Below are positions 8,513 to 18,000 of a stretch of DNA of 64,000 nucleotides, one piece after another. The translations under genes were made by a program, and so were the position numbers. Numbering within the stretch: position 1 is the stretch's first letter; each line of letters opens with the position of its first letter. Source of the stretch: Azospirillum sp. TSH64. GTDB taxonomy: Bacteria > Pseudomonadota > Alphaproteobacteria > Azospirillales > Azospirillaceae. The notes beneath the pieces were generated by a model. The model was given only the letters and a program-made list of their open reading frames with translations. It did not search any database and was not told where the DNA came from. The stretch spans positions 6,560,648-6,624,647 of the forward strand of contig NZ_LGQW01000015.1 of NCBI RefSeq assembly GCF_003116035.1. Reading direction: 5' to 3'.

Positions 8513-8947
8513 TCAGCCCATGCCGGCGACGTAGCCGCGCAGCGACTCGACCTCCAACTCGGCATCGTCGATGCGGGCCTTCACCACGTCGCCGATGCTG
8601 ATGACGCCGATCACCCGGCCGGCCTCGACGATGGGCACATGGCGGATGCGCCGTTCGGTCATCACCGCCATCATGTCGGCGACGGTGTCGGTCGGGGCGG
8701 CGGTGATCAGCTCGCGCGTCATCAGGTTGGCGGCCGGGCCGTCCAAAGCCGCGGCACCGTTGCGGGCGATCGCCCGCACGACGTCGCGTTCCGACAGAAT
8801 GCCGACCGGCTGTCCATCGTCATCGATCACCAGCACGGCGCCGATCCGATGCTCGGTCAGCAGGCGGGTGACGGCGGCAACGCTGTCGTCCGGTGCGGCG
8901 GAAACGATCCTGTTGCCCTTGCGCTTCAAAACGGCTGCAACATGCAT
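8513..8947 (-). CDS. Tandem CBS-domain protein, 144 aa
   Basis: Two CBS domains fill the protein (about 10-65 and 74-130): a GAVLVIDDDGQPVGILSERDVV motif in the first and RHVPIVEAGRVIGVISIGDVVKAR in the second. There is no catalytic or transport domain. Free-standing CBS pairs of this size bind adenine nucleotides (AMP/ATP, NADH or related) and act as small energy or redox sensors in the cytoplasm. The gene stands alone between terminators, so context does not reveal a partner. Family assignment is secure, role unknown. Confidence 0.88.
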   Translation of the reverse strand: MHVAAVLKRKGNRIVSAAPDDSVAAVTRLLTEHRIGAVLVIDDDGQPVGILSERDVVRAIARNGAAALDGPAANLMTRELITAAPTDTVADMMAVMTERRIRHVPIVEAGRVIGVISIGDVVKARIDDAELEVESLRGYVAGMG

Positions 8948-9035
8948 GGCGGTACGGCCTCCCTTCCGATGACCCCTATATCGGAATCATGGGAATGACC
9001 GTACAATCCGCAAGGCTGACGGTAAAAAGAAAAAA

Positions 9036-9065
9036 GGCCGCCTCCCCCAAATGGGGGAGGCGGCC
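9036..9065 (-). terminator. Intrinsic terminator of the ompW gene
   Basis: Perfect 14-bp stem (9036-9049 with 9052-9065), two-base loop, followed on the minus strand by a T-run (complement of AAAAAGAAAAAA at 9024-9035). Placed 36 bp past the OmpW stop. Confidence 0.9.
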
Positions 9066-9100
9066 CTTCGGATGCCCGGGACCGGTCCCGAAACCCGGTC

Positions 9101-9808
9101 TTAGAAGCGGTAGCCGACGCCGACGCCGACCAGCCACGGGTCCAGCGTGACCTTCGAGGTGACCGGCAGGACGGCGGTGCCCAGGCGGGCGTTGGCGGTC
9201 ACGTCGGTCTTCAGGAAGACCTTCTTGACGTCGAAGTTCAGCGACCAGTTGCCAGTCAGGGCAACGTCGACACCGGCCTGCAAGGCCCAGCCGAAGCGGT
9301 TCTTGTAGTTGGTGTCGGTGATGCGCAGGCCGCCGGCGTTGGGGCTCTCGGCCGCATCCTCGTTGTAGAACAGGGTGTAGTTGATGCCGGCGCCGACATA
9401 CGGGCTGACGCGCTCCTTCGGCATGAAGTGGTACTGCACGGTCAGGGTCGGCGGCAGCAGCGAGACCTTGCCGATCTCGGTGACGCCACCGGCGGCGGCG
9501 ATCAGGTTGCCCTTCACGCGGTGGCGGCTGGTGCCGGCGATCAGCTCGGCGGCGATGTTGTCGGTGAAGAAGTAGGTGAAATCGACTTCCGGAATGTAGT
9601 CGTTGCCGACCTTGGCCGAGCCGACGTCACCCAGCGTGGTGTTGTTGATCGTGCCCTTTTCCTGAGGCAGCACGGCCAGGCCGCGCGCACGGACGACGAT
9701 GTCGCCGGCCGACTTACCCTTGAAGTCCTGAGCGAGCGACGGGGAGGCGATGGCGACGAGGGCCGAGGTCGCCAGCAGGGCGGCGGCGGCGCGCGACAGG
9801 ATGGTCAT
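9101..9808 (-). CDS. OmpW family outer membrane protein
   Basis: 235 residues from ATG 9808, chosen over the in-frame start at 9850 because GGAG precedes it at good spacing and the signal peptide then begins properly: MTILSRAAAALLATSALV, with cleavage after ASPSLAQ. The mature part is a small beta-barrel with the OmpW pattern: GDIVVRARGLAVLPQEKG near the N-terminus, a central YIPEVDFTYFFTDNIAAELIAGTSRH, the VSPYVGAGINYT strand, and a terminal aromatic residue (VGVGVGYRF) for BAM-dependent insertion. OmpW barrels form narrow hydrophobic channels for small apolar compounds. Monocistronic by position. Confidence 0.9.
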   Translation of the reverse strand: MTILSRAAAALLATSALVAIASPSLAQDFKGKSAGDIVVRARGLAVLPQEKGTINNTTLGDVGSAKVGNDYIPEVDFTYFFTDNIAAELIAGTSRHRVKGNLIAAAGGVTEIGKVSLLPPTLTVQYHFMPKERVSPYVGAGINYTLFYNEDAAESPNAGGLRITDTNYKNRFGWALQAGVDVALTGNWSLNFDVKKVFLKTDVTANARLGTAVLPVTSKVTLDPWLVGVGVGYRF

Positions 9809-9964
9809 GGGGTCTGCTCCAGGCAATGCGTTGTTGCTGTTCTGTGGCATCAGCCGATGGAGCTATTACCAGACACCGAGTACGGGTACTAGAGGGGCTA
9901 CAACCCTTCCTCTCCTGATGCAGCAGCTATGCAACAGTGACGAGTTGTCGCATGGACAAGCCAG

Positions 9965-10489
9965 TCAAGGAGTTGGTTTGATTGTCCGTTGCGGAACCAG
10001 CGCCATGCAGTTCTGGACGATGGCGTAGCATTGACCAAGTCGCGCCGAACCGCCGGTGGCACCGCCATACACGACGCGCTCGACAACGCCATTTCTCAAA
10101 CTGAAGGTTGCTTCACAGTCGAAGCTGTTGACTTCATAGCCATAGGACGGCCAGCCGGCGCCATAGCCGTAATAAGGCCAACCCCATCCGCCATAATACC
10201 CCACTGGCGGCGGGCTTGGGTAGGAGACGAGGCGGGAACTGCGGTAGGTGAAGAACTCGCGGTTGTCGACGCTGGCCTGGCGTTCCGGCACCCCGGCGCA
10301 GGACAGCAGCGTTTCCTTCGGCATGCCGACCAGGGCGGTCTGCGCCACCAGCGCCTCGTCCGCCGCAGGGTTGGCGCAGCCGGCGAGCGCTCCGGTGGCG
10401 GCCAGCGCCGCCACGGCAAGGGCACGCCCGCTCATCGTCCCCAATCGACGCACAACCGACCGACGCACAACCGACCGACGCACACGCAT
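9965..10489 (-). CDS. Putative lipoprotein, BamE-like pattern, 174 aa
   Basis: Start ATG 10489 has AGGAGG six bases upstream; an ATG at 10435 (MSGRAL) with GGGGACG is a second possibility. After an unusual Arg-rich n-region (RRSVVRRSVVRR, encoded by 15-bp tandem repeats) comes a hydrophobic segment ending in the lipobox LAGC, so the mature protein is an acylated lipoprotein. The segment GMPKETLLSCAGVPERQ followed by an aromatic strand resembles the SmpA/BamE-like fold, but similarity is weak. A Gly/Tyr/Pro-rich stretch follows (about 97-118), and the last part has cysteines. It lies 41 bp after the D-arginine dehydrogenase gene and probably shares its transcript. Function unknown. Confidence 0.7.
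   Translation of the reverse strand: MRVRRSVVRRSVVRRLGTMSGRALAVAALAATGALAGCANPAADEALVAQTALVGMPKETLLSCAGVPERQASVDNREFFTYRSSRLVSYPSPPPVGYYGGWGWPYYGYGAGWPSYGYEVNSFDCEATFSLRNGVVERVVYGGATGGSARLGQCYAIVQNCMALVPQRTIKPTP
10446..10485. repeat. 15-bp tandem repeat inside the lipoprotein signal region
   Basis: Two exact copies of CGACGCACAACCGAC (10446-10475) and a partial third. As the unit is five codons, copy changes would keep frame and lengthen or shorten the basic n-region of the signal peptide (repeated VVRRS). Confidence 0.8.
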
Positions 10490-10530
10490 CGCACGCCTCC
10501 TGCGCCCTGACGGGCGATCCGATTTCCTTT

Positions 10531-11670
10531 TCAGCGCTTCCTGGCCGGCGACAGATCCTGCTCGGTCACGCCCAGCGCCCGCACATCCTCCGGCAGGCCG
10601 CGTCCGGTGGCCAGCCCGGCCGCCACCCGGCCCATGGCCGGCGCCGTCTGGATGCCGTAGCCGCCCTGGCCGGCCAGCCAGAAGAACCCCTCCGCATCCG
10701 GCGCGAAGCCCACCACCGGCACCTTGTCGGCGACGAAGCTGCGCAGGCCGGCCCAGCGATGGGCCAATCTGCGAACGGAAAAGCGCGCGGCTTGTTCCAG
10801 CCGGTCCACCGTGATGGCGACGTCGATGTCTTCCGGCTGCACGTCGCAGGGCTCGATCGGCGTCTGGTCGGCGGGGGAGGCCAGCAGGCGGCCGGCATCC
10901 GGCTTGACGTAGAAGGTCTCGGCCACGTCCGACACCATCGGCCAGCCGTCCAGCCCGGTCTTGTCGGCCGGAGTCTCGAAGACCGGATCGAAAGTGATGG
11001 CGGTGCGCCGCTTCGGCACCAGACCGACGGTGGCGACGCCGGCCAGCTTCGCCAGCTCGTCCGCCCAGGCTCCGGCGGCGTTCACCACCACCGGTGCGGC
11101 AAAGCTGCCGGCCCCGGTCTCCGCCACCCACAGCCCGTCCTGCCGGGTGAGCGTCCGCACCTCGGCATCTGTCACCACCCGGCCGCCGCGCGCCTTCAGC
11201 CCGCGCAGATAGCCCTGGTGGAGCGCATGCACGTCGATGTCGCGGGCATCCGGCTCCCACACGCCGCCGGCGACATAGTCCGGGCGCAGGAAGGGCGCAC
11301 GGGCCAGCACCTGCTCGCGGTCGTAGCGTTCCACCGACGGCGTCAGGCTGCGGCCCTGGTCGTATTCCGCGTCCAGCCGGTCGATCTCGGTCTCGCGTCC
11401 GACGATGAGGACACCGCGTGGGGTCAGCATCGCATGGTCGGCGAAGCCGGCGGGCGGGGCGGTGTAGAAGTCCCAACTGGCCACCGTCAGCGCGCGGATC
11501 GGCGCCGGGCCGTAGGTCTGGGTGTAGAGCGCCGCCGAGCGGCCGGTCGAGTGATAGCCGGGCTGCGATTCGCGCTCCAGCACCAGCACCCGGCCCTGTG
11601 CGGCCAGCTCGTAGGCCGCGGATGCGCCGGCAATGCCGGCCCCGATCACCAGGAAATCGACGCGCTCCAA
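10531..11670 (-). CDS. dauA: FAD-dependent D-amino-acid dehydrogenase, D-arginine dehydrogenase type
   Basis: 379 residues. The start is TTG at 11670, supported by GAGGAG eight bases upstream. The FAD-binding motif VIGAGIAGASAAYELAAQG is at the N-terminus, followed by QPGYHSTGRSAALYTQTYG. The C-terminus has WAGLRSFVADKVPVVGF and AGQGGYGIQTAPAMG. These segments are very close to what I recall of Pseudomonas DauA, which oxidatively deaminates D-arginine (and other D-amino acids) to 2-ketoarginine, passing electrons to the respiratory chain. Arginine-derived amine genes elsewhere in the window (puu, pot, agmatine deiminase) fit this role. A different D-amino-acid or amine substrate in this family cannot be excluded. 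It sits 33 bp after the DUF1194 gene. Confidence 0.75.
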   Translation of the reverse strand: MERVDFLVIGAGIAGASAAYELAAQGRVLVLERESQPGYHSTGRSAALYTQTYGPAPIRALTVASWDFYTAPPAGFADHAMLTPRGVLIVGRETEIDRLDAEYDQGRSLTPSVERYDREQVLARAPFLRPDYVAGGVWEPDARDIDVHALHQGYLRGLKARGGRVVTDAEVRTLTRQDGLWVAETGAGSFAAPVVVNAAGAWADELAKLAGVATVGLVPKRRTAITFDPVFETPADKTGLDGWPMVSDVAETFYVKPDAGRLLASPADQTPIEPCDVQPEDIDVAITVDRLEQAARFSVRRLAHRWAGLRSFVADKVPVVGFAPDAEGFFWLAGQGGYGIQTAPAMGRVAAGLATGRGLPEDVRALGVTEQDLSPARKR

Positions 11671-11703
11671 CGGTCCCGCTCCTCTCGCTTTGTTATCGGC
11701 CGC

Positions 11704-12426
11704 CTATCTTGCGGCGACGCTTTGGTTCGGCATTTGATCCGGCAGGGCGACCATTTCAAGGATCAGTTTCTGCCGCAATGCCGCGACGAAGCTGTCCTTG
11801 TCCATGGCGCTCTTCACGAAGCTGCCCGGTCCGCCGATCACCGATTCCTCGAAATACTCCTCCAGCCAGGGGAATTCGTCGAGGATGGCGAGGCCGTTGA
11901 CGGTGATTCCGCGCTTCGTCACCCGGTCGCGCGCCTCGGCCGGTTCGATCCCGGCATTGGAAAACCCGTTGGACACCAGATCGATCACCTGCCGCGGCGC
12001 CTTGCCTCCCCGGTCGAACAATTTCGCCGCCTCGACGAGGGCGCTGCCGATGGCCGTCGAGTCGCCTTGGAAGCCGCGGGGCAGGGCGTCGATGCGGTCG
12101 GCGAAGCGGCCGGCATCCTCCGGCTTGTCCAGCGCGGTCCAGGGTATCAGCACGCGCAGGCTGTTCGGCCCGGAATAGGCCGCCAGCGTCACCCGCGCCC
12201 CGGCCGAGGCCAGCGCGTCGGCAACCGCCGGATCGCGGAAGGCGGCGGCATGGCCCTGCAGCTGGAATTCCAGATCGCCGGTGGTGATCGAGGCCGATCC
12301 GTCGAGCGCCAGGACCAGCGCCACCCCCGCCTTTCCCTCCGTCCCGCCGGGCGGGGCGGCAAGCGCCGCTCCGCACAGGCCGAGCAGGGCGACCAGAAGG
12401 GCGATCACGGCACGCGGCATTCCCAT
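11704..12426 (-). CDS. DUF1194 secreted von Willebrand A-like protein
   Basis: About 240 residues. I prefer ATG 12426 (GGAG five bases before) to the GTG at 12432. A signal peptide ends near GAALA. The mature protein starts a VWA-like fold with a metal-ion site VLALDGSASI (DxSxS) and a later conserved Thr/Asp region (DSTAIGSALVEAAKLF; QVIDLVSNGFSN). Proteins of DUF1194 are periplasmic or secreted and of unknown function; the MIDAS suggests protein binding. It lies 27 bp after mutY and 33 bp before dauA, all on the minus strand, so it is probably co-transcribed with unrelated functions. Confidence 0.82.
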   Translation of the reverse strand: MGMPRAVIALLVALLGLCGAALAAPPGGTEGKAGVALVLALDGSASITTGDLEFQLQGHAAAFRDPAVADALASAGARVTLAAYSGPNSLRVLIPWTALDKPEDAGRFADRIDALPRGFQGDSTAIGSALVEAAKLFDRGGKAPRQVIDLVSNGFSNAGIEPAEARDRVTKRGITVNGLAILDEFPWLEEYFEESVIGGPGSFVKSAMDKDSFVAALRQKLILEMVALPDQMPNQSVAAR

Positions 12427-12453
12427 CGGCACTCCCTCAGGCGTCAGCCCCGC

Positions 12454-13512
12454 TCAGGCATGCGAGAGGGCGTGGCGCACCACCTTCACCATCACCGACG
12501 GCAGGGCGTGATCGCCCAGCCGGTCCACCGGCACCCAATTGCCGTCGGCCAGATGCCAGTCGGCACCGGCTTGGCCGACGACCACCTCAAGCTCCAGGTG
12601 AAAATGGGTGAATGTATGGCGGACCATGCCGGGCAGCCGGCGCCAGCGGGCGGGCAGGGGCTGCTGCGCCGCCACCGCCGCCTCGCCGGGCAGCTCCGGC
12701 CCCCAGGATGTGGACGGCACCTCCGCCATGCCGCCCAGCAGCCCTTCCTCCGCCCGGCGGCGCAGCAGGACGGAGCCGTCGGGGTTCAGCAGCCAATAGG
12801 CGACGCCGCGCCGGGTCGGCTTCTCCGCCTTGGCGACCTTGCGCGGCAGGGTTTCGGCGATGCCGGCGGCGCGCGCCTCGCAATAGTCCGCCCATGGGCA
12901 CAGCATGCATTTCGGCTTGCGCGGCGTGCAGATGGTGGCGCCCAGATCCATCATCGCCTGGGCGTAGTCGCCGGGCCGGACGTCCGGCGTCAGGGTGGCG
13001 GCCAGCCGGCGCAGCGTCGGCTTGGCATTGGGCAGCGGCTCCTCCACCGCGAAGATGCGGGCGATCACCCGCTCGACATTGCCGTCCACCACGGTCGCCT
13101 TGCGGCCGAAGGCGATGGCGGTGATCGCCGCGGCGGTGTAGGCGCCGATGCCCGGCAGCTCCAGCAATTCCGCCTCGTTGCCCGGGAACCGCCCGCCATG
13201 AAGGTCCACCACCGCGCGGGCGCATTTGTGCAGGTTGCGCGCCCGCGCGTAGTAGCCGAGCCCCGCCCAGGCGACCAGCAGGTCGTCGAGCGGCGAGTCC
13301 GCCAGATCGCGCACGGTCGGCCAGCGTTCGGTGAAGTTGCGGAAATAGGGTGCCGCGGCGGGGACGGTCGTCTGCTGCAGCATGATCTCCGACAGCCAGA
13401 CCCGGTAGGGATCGGCGGTCTCCCCCGGCTTGGCGCGCCAGGGCAGGTCGCGGCGGTGGCGGTCGTACCAGGACAGCAGCCGCCGGGCGGCCTCGATGGA
13501 ATCTGGAATCAT
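12454..13512 (-). CDS. mutY: A/G-specific adenine glycosylase MutY
   Basis: 352 residues from ATG 13512; the frame is open to 13632, but that part is low-complexity and the family normally begins near IEAARRLLSWYDRHRRDLPWR. It removes adenine mispaired with 8-oxoguanine. Landmarks are the catalytic Glu in WLSEIMLQQTTV, the helix-hairpin-helix LPGIGAYTAAAI, catalytic Asp in VVDGNVERV, and the iron-sulfur cysteines CTPRKPKCMLCPWADYC (C-x6-C-x2-C-x5-C). A C-terminal NUDIX-like domain reads 8-oxoG. No clear Shine-Dalgarno is seen at the chosen start. It is divergent from the DUF721 gene. Confidence 0.93.
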   Translation of the reverse strand: MIPDSIEAARRLLSWYDRHRRDLPWRAKPGETADPYRVWLSEIMLQQTTVPAAAPYFRNFTERWPTVRDLADSPLDDLLVAWAGLGYYARARNLHKCARAVVDLHGGRFPGNEAELLELPGIGAYTAAAITAIAFGRKATVVDGNVERVIARIFAVEEPLPNAKPTLRRLAATLTPDVRPGDYAQAMMDLGATICTPRKPKCMLCPWADYCEARAAGIAETLPRKVAKAEKPTRRGVAYWLLNPDGSVLLRRRAEEGLLGGMAEVPSTSWGPELPGEAAVAAQQPLPARWRRLPGMVRHTFTHFHLELEVVVGQAGADWHLADGNWVPVDRLGDHALPSVMVKVVRHALSHA

Positions 13513-13720
13513 GATGGAAGAAATAGAGGGTTCGGAGCGTCTGGGGAAGGGAGTGGGCAGGTGCCCGTCCAAGCGTCCGTCCGGGTGTTCGGCCAATCCC
13601 CGGCCCAACCCCGCTGGCCGGGCGCTGGGCATCGGCCCACGCTTGCGCTAGGGTGCCGCCAACCCACATGACCCGGAACCGGTCGCCAAGGCCGGGGCCG
13701 CACAGGAGTGATCGCAGAGC

Positions 13721-14194
13721 ATGAGCGGACCGCGTCGCATCGGCCAATCCGTTCCGGAGGTCGCCGGCAAGGTGCTGGGCAAGCGCGGGCTTGCCTTCGG
13801 TGCGCTGATCACCGACTGGCCGTCCATCGTCGGCCAGCAGCTGTCGCTGCGCACCGCGCCCGACAAGCTCAGCTTTCCCCGCGGCAAGCGGGAGGAGGCG
13901 ACCCTGCACATCCGCGCGATGGGCGCCATCGCGCTGGAGTTGCAGCATCTGGAACCGCAGATCATCGAGCGCATCAACAGCTTCTTCGGCTATCGGGCGG
14001 TGGCGAAGATCAAGCTGATCCACGCGGCCCTGCCGTCCACGCCGTCGCCGGTGGTGCGCCCGCGCGCCCTGACGATGGACGAGGAGATCGGCATCACCAC
14101 CACCACGGCGACCATCGAGGACGAGGAGCTGCGCGCCACGCTGGAACGCTTCGGCCGCTCTCTGATGGCCCGGCCGAAGCGGGCTGCGCGCTAA
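13721..14194 (+). CDS. DUF721 (DciA-like) protein
   Basis: 157 residues. The N-terminal ~100 residues form the DUF721 domain: GKVLGKRGLAFGALITDWPSIVG, then a basic KLSFPRGKREEATLHIRAMGAIALELQHLEPQIIERIN and FFGYRAVAKIKL. A variable acidic tail follows. The domain is that of DciA, the replicative-helicase (DnaB) loader of bacteria lacking DnaC; alphaproteobacteria keep it in a KH-like nucleic-acid-binding form. The neighbourhood mutY-DUF721-dsbA-smc is typical of the class. Helicase loading is from family knowledge, not from the sequence alone. Confidence 0.85.
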   Translation: MSGPRRIGQSVPEVAGKVLGKRGLAFGALITDWPSIVGQQLSLRTAPDKLSFPRGKREEATLHIRAMGAIALELQHLEPQIIERINSFFGYRAVAKIKLIHAALPSTPSPVVRPRALTMDEEIGITTTTATIEDEELRATLERFGRSLMARPKRAAR

Positions 14195-14274
14195 CCGGCC
14201 TGCTGGACGCACCCTGCTGGACGCAGCGGTGCGTCATTGTCTATACGTCAACATCTGGTAGGAACGAGGGCAAA

Positions 14275-14922
14275 GTGAACCGCAAAATTCTGGGAATCGC
14301 CGGTCTTCTGGCCATTGGCTTCACCGCCGCGTTCGGCACCGCGATGACCGCGGCGCCGTCGGCGGCACAGGCCGCGGCCACCCTGCCGCCGGTGTCGGAG
14401 CTGATGGCCGACCGCGTGATGGGCGATCCGAAGGCGCCGGTGACGATCCTCGACTATTCGTCGATGACCTGCCCGCACTGCGCTCATTTCCACACCGACA
14501 TCCTGCCGAAGATCAAGGAAGCCTACATCGACACCGGCAAGGTGAAGCTGATCTTCCGCGACTTCCCCTTCGATCAGGCGGCGCTGAGCGCCAGCATGCT
14601 GGCCCACTGCGCCCCGGCCGAGCGCTACTATCCGCTGACCGACGTGCTGTTCAAGAGCCAGGCGACCTGGAGCCGCGCGTCCGACCCGGCCAAGGCGCTG
14701 GGCCAGTACGGCAAGCTGGCCGGCATGAGCCAGGAGACCATCGACGCCTGCCTCGCCAACAAGGAGCTGGCCGACGCCATCCTGAACAGCCGCCTGACCG
14801 GCCAGAACCAGTACAAGGTCGAGGCGACCCCGACCTTCATCCTGAACGACGGCAAGGCGCGCATCGAAGGCGCCCAGTCGTTCGAGGAATTCTCCAAGGC
14901 GATCGACAAGCTGCTGAAGTAA
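14275..14922 (+). CDS. DsbA-family thiol:disulfide interchange protein
   Basis: 215 residues. I take the GTG at 14275 (AGGAACGAGGG upstream); the longer frame to 13708 overlaps the DUF721 gene. A signal peptide (hydrophobic 5-28, cleaved about AQAAA) sends it to the periplasm. The thioredoxin fold with an inserted helical domain carries the active site MTCPHCAHFH (CPHC, as in DsbA) and the cis-proline EATPTFILNDG. It should introduce or shuffle disulfides in exported proteins. By the extra-short linker and sequence it belongs to the DsbA/BdbD-like group common next to smc in alphaproteobacteria. Partner DsbB is not in the window. Confidence 0.9.
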   Translation: MNRKILGIAGLLAIGFTAAFGTAMTAAPSAAQAAATLPPVSELMADRVMGDPKAPVTILDYSSMTCPHCAHFHTDILPKIKEAYIDTGKVKLIFRDFPFDQAALSASMLAHCAPAERYYPLTDVLFKSQATWSRASDPAKALGQYGKLAGMSQETIDACLANKELADAILNSRLTGQNQYKVEATPTFILNDGKARIEGAQSFEEFSKAIDKLLK

Positions 14923-15002
14923 GAGGTGGCCGTGTTCGGGGCCAGCTCGGCCCCGGATGCGGCACCTCATCCAAGCCCGGTACACCGAAGGTTCTTATCC
15001 CA

Positions 15003-18000
15003 GTGCAGTTCACGCGTCTCCGCCTGTCGGGCTTCAAGTCTTTCGTCGATGCCACCGACCTGGTCATCGAACCCGGCATGACCGGCATCGTCGGTCCCAA
15101 CGGCTGCGGCAAGTCCAATCTGGTGGAGGCGCTGCGCTGGGTGATGGGCGAGACCTCGGCCAAGCGCATGCGCGGCGACGACATGGACGACGTCATCTTC
15201 GGCGGCACCTCCAGCCGGCCGGCGCGCAATCTGGGCGAGGTGACGCTGGCGGTCGACAACCGGTCGCGCACGGCACCCGCCGGCTTCAACGAACATGACG
15301 AGCTTGAGATCACCCGCCGGATCGAGCGCGGGTCCGGGTCCGACTACCGCATCAACGGCAAGCTGGTGCGGGCGCGCGATGTCCAGCTTCTGTTCGCCGA
15401 CAATGCGTCGGGCGCCGCGTCGCCGGCACTGGTCAGCCAGGGCAAGGTGGCGCAGATCATCTCCGCCAAGCCGCAGGACCGCCGCGCCCTGCTGGAGGAG
15501 GCCGCCGGCATCACCGGCCTGCATTCCCGCCGGCATGAGGCCGAGCTGCGGTTGAAGGCGGCGGAGACCAACCTGACCCGTCTCGACGACGTGATCGGGG
15601 CGATGGATACCCAGCTGCAAAGCCTGAAGAAGCAGGCGCGGCAGACATCCCGCTACCGCAACCTGTCCGACCAGATCCGCAAGGCGGAGGCGGTGCTGTG
15701 GCACCTGCGCTGGCTCGCCGCCCAGGAAGAGCGCGCCCGCGCCCATGCCGCCTTCGCAGCCGCCGAGGCCGAGGTGCGCGACCGCATGCTGGCCGTCAAC
15801 CAACTGGCCGCCCGCCGGACCGAGGCCGCCGCCGGCCTGCCCGAGAAGCGCCAGGACGAGGCGCGGGCCGCCTCCGCCCTGCAACGGTTGGTGATCGCCC
15901 GCGAACAACTGGACGCCGAGGAGAAGCGCGTCGCCGACCAGCAGCGCGCCCTGGAGGCGCGGCTGCGCCAGATCGCCGGCGACCTCGGGCGCGAGGAGGC
16001 GCTGGCCGCCGATGCCGGCGAGGCGCTGGCCCGGCTGATGGCCGAGCGCGACCGGCTGATCGAGGCGCAGGCCGACGAGGAGATGCTGGAGGAAGCCGCC
16101 GGCGAGGCTCTGGCCGAAGCGCGCGAGCAGGTCGATGCGCTCGACCGCGAGCTGACCCGGCTGACCGAGGCGGTCGCCACCGACGAGGCCCGGCGCGCCG
16201 CCACCCAGCGTCAGGCCGCCGAACTGGAGACCCGCGCCGCCGGCCTCGCCAAGCGGTTGGCCGAGCAGCAGGCCCAGCGCGCCGCACTGGAGGCGGAGAT
16301 CGCCGCCCGCGCCGACCTGTCGGAGGCAGAACTGGCGGTCGAACTGGCTGACCAGCGGCTGGAGCAGGCCCGCGACGCCGCCGAGGCCGCCGAACTGGCG
16401 AAGGCGGAGGCCGAGCCGGCCCAGTCCCGCGCCCGCGAGGCTCTCTCCGCCGCCGACAGCGCCCGCGCCCGGCTGCGGGCCGAGGAACGCGCGCTGGCCG
16501 AACTGCTGGAAGCCGGTGCCGGCGGGCAGTTCCCGCCGCTGGTCGATGCGGTGACGGTGTCGCCCGGCTATGAGGGGGCGCTGGCCGCCGCGCTGGGCGA
16601 CGCGCTGACCGCGCCGCTCGACACGGCGGCCCCGGTGCATTGGCGCATGCTTCCCGCCTATGAGGCGGCAGCACCGCTGCCGGCCGGTGCCGTGCCGCTG
16701 TCGAACCATGTGCAGGGCCCGCCTGCCGCCGGCCGCGCGCTCGCCCACATCGCGGTGGTCGCCGACGCCGCCCAGGGTGCGGCTTTGGCGGCGACGCTGG
16801 CGCCCGGGCAGGTGCTGGTCAGCCGCGACGGCGGGGCGTGGCGCTGGGACGGGCTGACCGTGCAGGCCGGCGCCCCGACTGCCGCCGCCATCCGCCTGAA
16901 GCAGCGCAACCGGCTGGCCGAACTGCGCGGCGAGCTGGAGCTTGCCGAGGAACAGGTCGAGCTGGCGCGCGAGGCGTTGGACGCCGCCAAGCGGACGGTC
17001 GAGGAGGCGGCCCAGGCCGACCGCCGCGCCCGTGACGCCGTGCGCGACGGCTTCGCCGCGCTGAACGCCGCCCGCGACCGCCATGCCAAGCTGGCGCGCG
17101 AGGCCGACGCCGCATCCACCCGCCTCGCCGCGCTGGCGGAGGCGGTGGAACGGCTCGCCGCCGAGGAGGGCGAGGCCGCCGCCCGCCGCGACGAGGTGCT
17201 GGACCTGCTGGAGCAGTTGCCCGACCCGCGCGAAGGGCGCGAGCAGGTCAACGACCGGCGCACCGCCCTGGCCGAGCGCCGCGCCGTCCTGGCCGAGCGG
17301 CAGAATGCGCTGGACCGGCTGACCCGCGAGGCTCAGGCCCGGCGCCAGCGCCTTGCCGCCATCCAGTCGGAAACCGCGTCCTGGGACACCCGCTCCGCCG
17401 GGGCCGGAGGCCGCGTCGCCGAGCTGCGCCAGCGCGCCGCGGAGGCCGACGGCGAGATCGCCCTGCTGGCCGACCGACCGGTGGAGATCGCGGCGGAGCG
17501 CCAGGAGCTTCTCGACCGCATCGCCCTGGCCGAGCGCGACCGCAAGCGCGCCGCCGAAGCACTGACGGAGGCCGAATCCCGTCTGGCCGCGACCGAGCAG
17601 GCGCTGCACGATGCCGAAGCGGCGCTGGCCGATGGGCGTGAGGCGCGCGCCCGCGCCGAAGCCGCGGTCTCCGCGGCGCTCCAGCAGGAGCGCACCCTGA
17701 CGGAGCGCATCGCCGAACGTCTGGACTGCCGGCCGGAGGACACCCGTGCCGCCGCCGACCTCGACCCTGCCGAACCGATGCCTGATGCGGGCGCGGTGGA
17801 AGCGCGGCTCGACAAGCTGACGCGCGAGCGCGAGAACATGGGGCCGGTCAATCTGCGCGCCGAGATCGAGGCGGAGGAACTGGAGGCCCAGATCGGCGGC
17901 CTGAACGGCGAGCGCGAGGATCTGACCGCCGCCATTGCCCGCCTGCGCCAGGGCATCGCCAGCCTCAACCGCGAGGCGCGCGAACGTCTGGTCGCCAGCT

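Noticed and set aside
14937..14955. Hairpin CGGGGCC/GGCCCCG between dsbA and smc as a terminator
   Set aside because: Only 7 bp and no T-run; chance hairpins of this size are common at this GC content.
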